Source: Cryptomeria japonica (taxonomy: Eukaryota > Streptophyta > Pinopsida > Cupressales > Cupressaceae). From it: a stretch of 64,000 nt of DNA. Below the pieces are notes generated by a model. That model was not told the DNA's origin. It made no database searches and saw only the letters and a list, made by a program, of their open reading frames with translations. Shown in pieces: positions 60,899 to 64,000 of the stretch. The first letter of the stretch is position 1; each line of letters opens with the position of its first letter. Both the position numbers and the translations under genes were made by a program. The stretch lies in NCBI RefSeq assembly GCF_030272615.1, contig NC_081405.1:609882677-609946676 (forward strand). The letters are read 5' to 3'.

Positions 60899-62089
60899 CT
60901 TTTCTCTTTTCTTTCTTTGTTTCAATGTTTGCACACCACTCTCAATTATTTCTGCACTACCAAAAACTTTTTCCGTTGGTTCTCTAGGTGCTTCTAAGAG
61001 GGATTTAGCATAAGTTTCAATAATATTTACATCAGCGTCATACCCCATTTCAGCTACCCATACAGTTTTAGGAAGAACTACTTCCATCCATATTTCATCT
61101 TTCTTAATTACAAAGAAGATTTCCTTATCATATTTGTCTACTATACTTTGTGGTAGTCTCTCAATTGTTCTTATTTTGGCTTGGAAAGCTTTGAAATGTT
61201 CAGTTATATTGTTTTCCCTAGCAGTACCCATGCCGATGGAGGCTTCTTGCAACTGCTTGCCTACCGGTATGTCATATCCATAATCTTTGTGTCCAATACC
61301 AGGAATTTGTTTTGAGAAATACAACATAGAGCATACCAAAAGATTACCAAAATGAAATGTTCCTTTCTTGTCACCTTTTATCTTCTTTAAATTATCAACT
61401 AGTTCATCCTTTAGCCATTAACATACATCTATTTTTGCATCGTTATTTACCATATCATAAGCACTTTTAATGCAAAGACTAGAAACTAAGTTAAGTCAAT
61501 TTGCATGTGTGCTCTTGTAACCTAAGATCATACTTACGAATCTAACATTTATATCCTTGATGTCATTTACTCTTAGGGATCTACTATCAGATGTTGCTCT
61601 TGTTAAGGTCATGACTGTGTTGTTAGGAACCTTCTTTGTTTTGTCAGGTCTACTGCCGGTAGAGGGTAAACCTGTCACTGCCCTAATTGCTTAGTGAGTG
61701 AATTTGCAGACCGATTCTAGCCAAAGAAATTCTCCATGTGCCCTACTTAGGACAATTATCACTACCTCATCTAGAAATTCAAGGATGTTCAAGATTTCTA
61801 AAAAACCTAAGGTCTCAATAACCTTGTGTTCAGGTTTGACATTTCCATTTTCATCACAAAATACTATTTTAAACATCTTTAATATTTCCACAAAACCTAA
61901 CTCTTCAATATTGCAGTGAATGTAAATTCTAGGGTCTTCAGCATAAGCTAATCCTTTAGGAATTTTTGAGAATGCTATGGAATCATCTTGCTTATCTATC
62001 AAGGGAATAATTTTGAAAATGGGTCTAGGGCATTTTACAATTTCCACAATCGTAGGGTTTGCAATAAATTTCAGAGAAGAGGAAGCCAT
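60899..62089 (-). pseudogene. ORF2 of element C, first part
   Basis: One unbroken frame of 397 codons from ATG 62089 to the element D insertion, with only four or so in-frame stops (for example at 61691 and 61496). Blocks in order: NPTIVEIVKCPRPIFKIIPL, IYIHCNIEELG, FLDEVVIIVLSRAHGEF, AIRAVTGLPSTG, TLTRATSDSRSLRVNDIKD, FGNLLVCSMLYF (about 61320-61355), YDIPVGKQLQEA, VDKYDKEIFF, MEVVLPKTVWVAEMGYD (about 61045-61095) and a Lys/Arg tail. With the second part the ORF2 product was about 950 residues or more. No RT, integrase, protease or helicase motif. I cannot name the family; a link to other plant transposon-borne domains is possible but unproven. Confidence 0.78.
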
Positions 62090-62510
62090 TTGAAAAATAC
62101 CATGAGCTTCCTGATAAAGTTTGAGTGCTCAAAAGAAATCGCTTCACTTCTTTGCCTTGAATGCCTTCTCTCATATTTTCATGCTCTCTACTAGTTTGAA
62201 TGCTCAGTGAATCAAAAAAGAGGGAAAACCGATGATTTATAATGATATTTCATTCAACAACCACAATAAATGCTCGCTGGTTAAGTGAAAACTTAACACA
62301 TCTGTCAGTAAAGAAGAAATCTATCTTCTCACCATCTACCGAGGGTAATTTCCATGATGTTCAACTTGCTGCAATACCCCCAAAGGGTTATTTCTCAGTT
62401 GGATGAAGAATTTACTATCGATGGAGTAATACTCTATTCTATCGGTGAAGGAAAAGTTTCATCAACATTTTGATCCGTCTTTCTAATCCATTGTCTTGAA
62501 AATTCTTTCT

Positions 62511-63521
62511 TTACTCATCAACCTTTTCTTTGCCTTTCAAACTGGGTCCTTTATTGTTTGTTGATGGAGTCTTGCTTCTACAAAATTTTGCAATATGTCC
62601 AATCTTGTTACAAGCATAACAAGTCACATTATTTTTTTGAATAGCCTTTCCATATCTTATGTCAGTTTGTGTTCTACGTTGATTATATAAATGTCCAAAT
62701 CTTCCACAAACATAACATCTCACATTCATTCTACAATTTTCTGAATTATGACCAATTTTGTTGTGTTTGGAACATTGACTAGTGGGTGCATTAATGTTCA
62801 AATTATTTCTAGATCTACACTAATTTTCTCTATGACCAAACTTGTTACAGTTAAAGAATTTCCCATTAAATTTGTAAGCATTAGGTTGTCTTACCAGTTT
62901 ACTGTGATCATGATTGTTTGTAGTACCAGAACTTTCACCAACTTCAAATCCAAGTCCATTAGTATCTCCATTGGGTTTCTAACTTTTCAGCATATCATCA
63001 AGTTCTTCTAAACTTTTCTTGAATTTCTCTTTATGTTGATTTGCAGTAGCCAACTCATTTTCTAGAATTCTCATCTACCTCATAAGTTCAGTTTTATCAT
63101 GTTGCATGTGAATCAGATCTATCTTTAACATATCATTTTCATGACTGAGTCTTAGATTTTCATTTCCACCATCATTGAGTCTCCTAGTCAAGTCATCTTC
63201 ATTCTTCTTTCTGTCTTCAATGTCTTTATAAAATCTCATAGTCATATCTTGCATTTCAATCCTCATAGTCATGTTTTCTTGTCTCATCTTGTTTACAAGC
63301 TCACTAAGAGTTTCCTTTTCATCATCATCATTTTGCATCTTCTCATGAAGTTCTTTTCTTTTATTTCTAGCAATAGTGAGATTCTCCTGAAGTCCTTGAA
63401 TGAATTCCTATGCAGTTCTCAGATCAGTTTCAAGTTTGATATTCTTCAACTTCTCTGAATCATAGTCTACAAGAGCTCCTTCCAATTGCTTTCTTAAGTT
63501 CTCCATCAGTACTAGTGTCAT
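62511..63521 (-). pseudogene. Gag-like ORF1 of element C (coiled coil plus four zinc knuckles)
   Basis: One frame of 337 codons from ATG 63521 to 62511, broken only by four TAG codons. The N-terminal part parallels element B (EGALVDYDSEKLKNIKLETD; RFYKDIEDRKKNEDD). After GLGFEVGESSG come the knuckles: FFNCNKFGHREN-stop-C, CSKHNKIGHNSENC, CYVCGRFGHLYNQR and CYACNKIGHIAKFC (intact). All four stops being TAG suggests CAG-to-TAG decay. Product would have been a nucleic-acid-binding gag. Confidence 0.85.
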
Positions 63522-63563
63522 AATCTTCCTCAAGTTGTTAGGCTTTTTAAAATAGAGGACCAA

Positions 63564-63575
63564 GCTCTGATACCA
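63564..63575 (-). promoter_or_regulatory. Primer binding site of element C (initiator tRNA-Met)
   Basis: TGGTATCAGAGC on the minus strand, two bases from the 5' LTR end at 63578. Perfect copy of the standard plant Copia PBS. Confidence 0.92.
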
Positions 63576-63577
63576 AT

Positions 63578-64000
63578 TGGTAGGATTAATGATAGTCCCA
63601 AAGATACTGAGAGGTGGGGTGAATCAATATCTAACCGGTTTGTAGAATATATAACCTTATTAAGTTTTTTGTATTCCAAAACAATGTACTGGTAAATAAG
63701 AATTAATGCAGTAAATAAGAACAATAAAGACAACATATAAAACACACCATAACACAACATATTTAACGAGAAAACCTAGTGTGGGAAAAAATTTGGTGGG
63801 ATTTGTGACTGACACTATTCACTCATTGGCCAATGAATAAATATTACTTACAATGAGGGCCCTAAACATGCAGGAAGGCCAACAACCTAGATCTCACTGC
63901 TCAATCTACAAAATAGAAGTCTCACTGACTTACAAAATAGAATATAAAAATTTAATAGAATGTACTACTTTAAATCATTACTAACTATGCCAAGTTCAGT
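63578..64000 (-). repeat. 5' LTR of element C, truncated by the window edge
   Basis: The LTR end at 63578 (reading TCCTACCA on the minus strand) lies next to the PBS. Matches the low-coordinate half of 48782-49594. The shared hairpin block is at about 63768-63801. The outer half lies beyond the window. Confidence 0.9.

Larger units (their letters stand above)
48782..64000 (-). mobile_element. Element C: pol-less LTR retrotransposon (outer element of nest 2), cut by the right edge
   Basis: Minus-strand element: 5' LTR from 63578 past the window end, PBS 63564-63575, four-knuckle gag (62511-63521), ORF2 first part (60899-62089), insertion D (51853-60898), ORF2 second part (about 50203-51852), C-terminal coiled-coil remainder, PPT 49595-49605 and 3' LTR 48782-49594. 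With D removed the internal region is about 4.9 kb. No protease, RT, RNase H or integrase is present. Among the four related elements C keeps the longest unbroken frames, so it is the best guide to the original proteins. Confidence 0.85.

Overview
This window looks like plant nuclear DNA, most likely from a conifer. It is AT-rich and almost filled with old LTR retrotransposons inserted inside one another. The only recognisable host gene is a small TIR-domain gene whose wording (INHRG, AIRTASVHVAIFS, WCLKEL) is the style I know from conifer TIR disease-resistance proteins. No rRNA, tRNA, CRISPR array or bacterial-type operon was seen. All boundaries were read by eye; LTR ends are good to a few bases where a TG...CA end and a target duplication are quoted, and otherwise to tens of bases.

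Layout. 1-1636: 3' end and 3' LTR of an LTR element leaving the left edge. 1637-6690: a degenerate remnant, then featureless AT-rich DNA. 7091-7891 (minus): a two-exon TIR gene. 7892-17403: a LINE ORF1-like relic, an unidentified coding relic and a probable Gypsy LTR. 17404-21936: a Copia (Tork/Tnt1-like) element whose gag-pol is still in a single frame but carries 11 nonsense codons. 22528-23809: a solo Gypsy-type LTR with a perfect 5-bp duplication. 24567-44671: nest 1, in which minus-strand element A is split by plus-strand element B (26280-40337), which is itself split by a Tat-lineage Gypsy fragment (about 30100-37385). 45467-47039: a second solo LTR with a perfect 5-bp duplication. 48782-64000: nest 2, in which minus-strand element C, running off the right edge, is split by a tandem, 5'-truncated plus-strand element D (51853-60898).

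The most interesting content is elements A, B, C and D. Their LTRs are not closely alike, yet they share one plan: a Copia-style PPT, and an initiator-Met PBS where it survives; a gag-like ORF1 with an N-terminal coiled coil and an array of four CCHC zinc knuckles; and a very long ORF2 of about 950 codons or more with a conserved N-terminal module, a basic and T/E/P-rich middle and a C-terminal coiled coil. Outside the inserted Tat fragment I found no protease, reverse transcriptase, RNase H or integrase in any of them. They therefore look like a group of pol-less, presumably non-autonomous LTR elements (TR-GAG/LARD-like, with SIRE-like LTR ends) that depend on a partner element in trans. The ORF2 module matches no family I can name with confidence.
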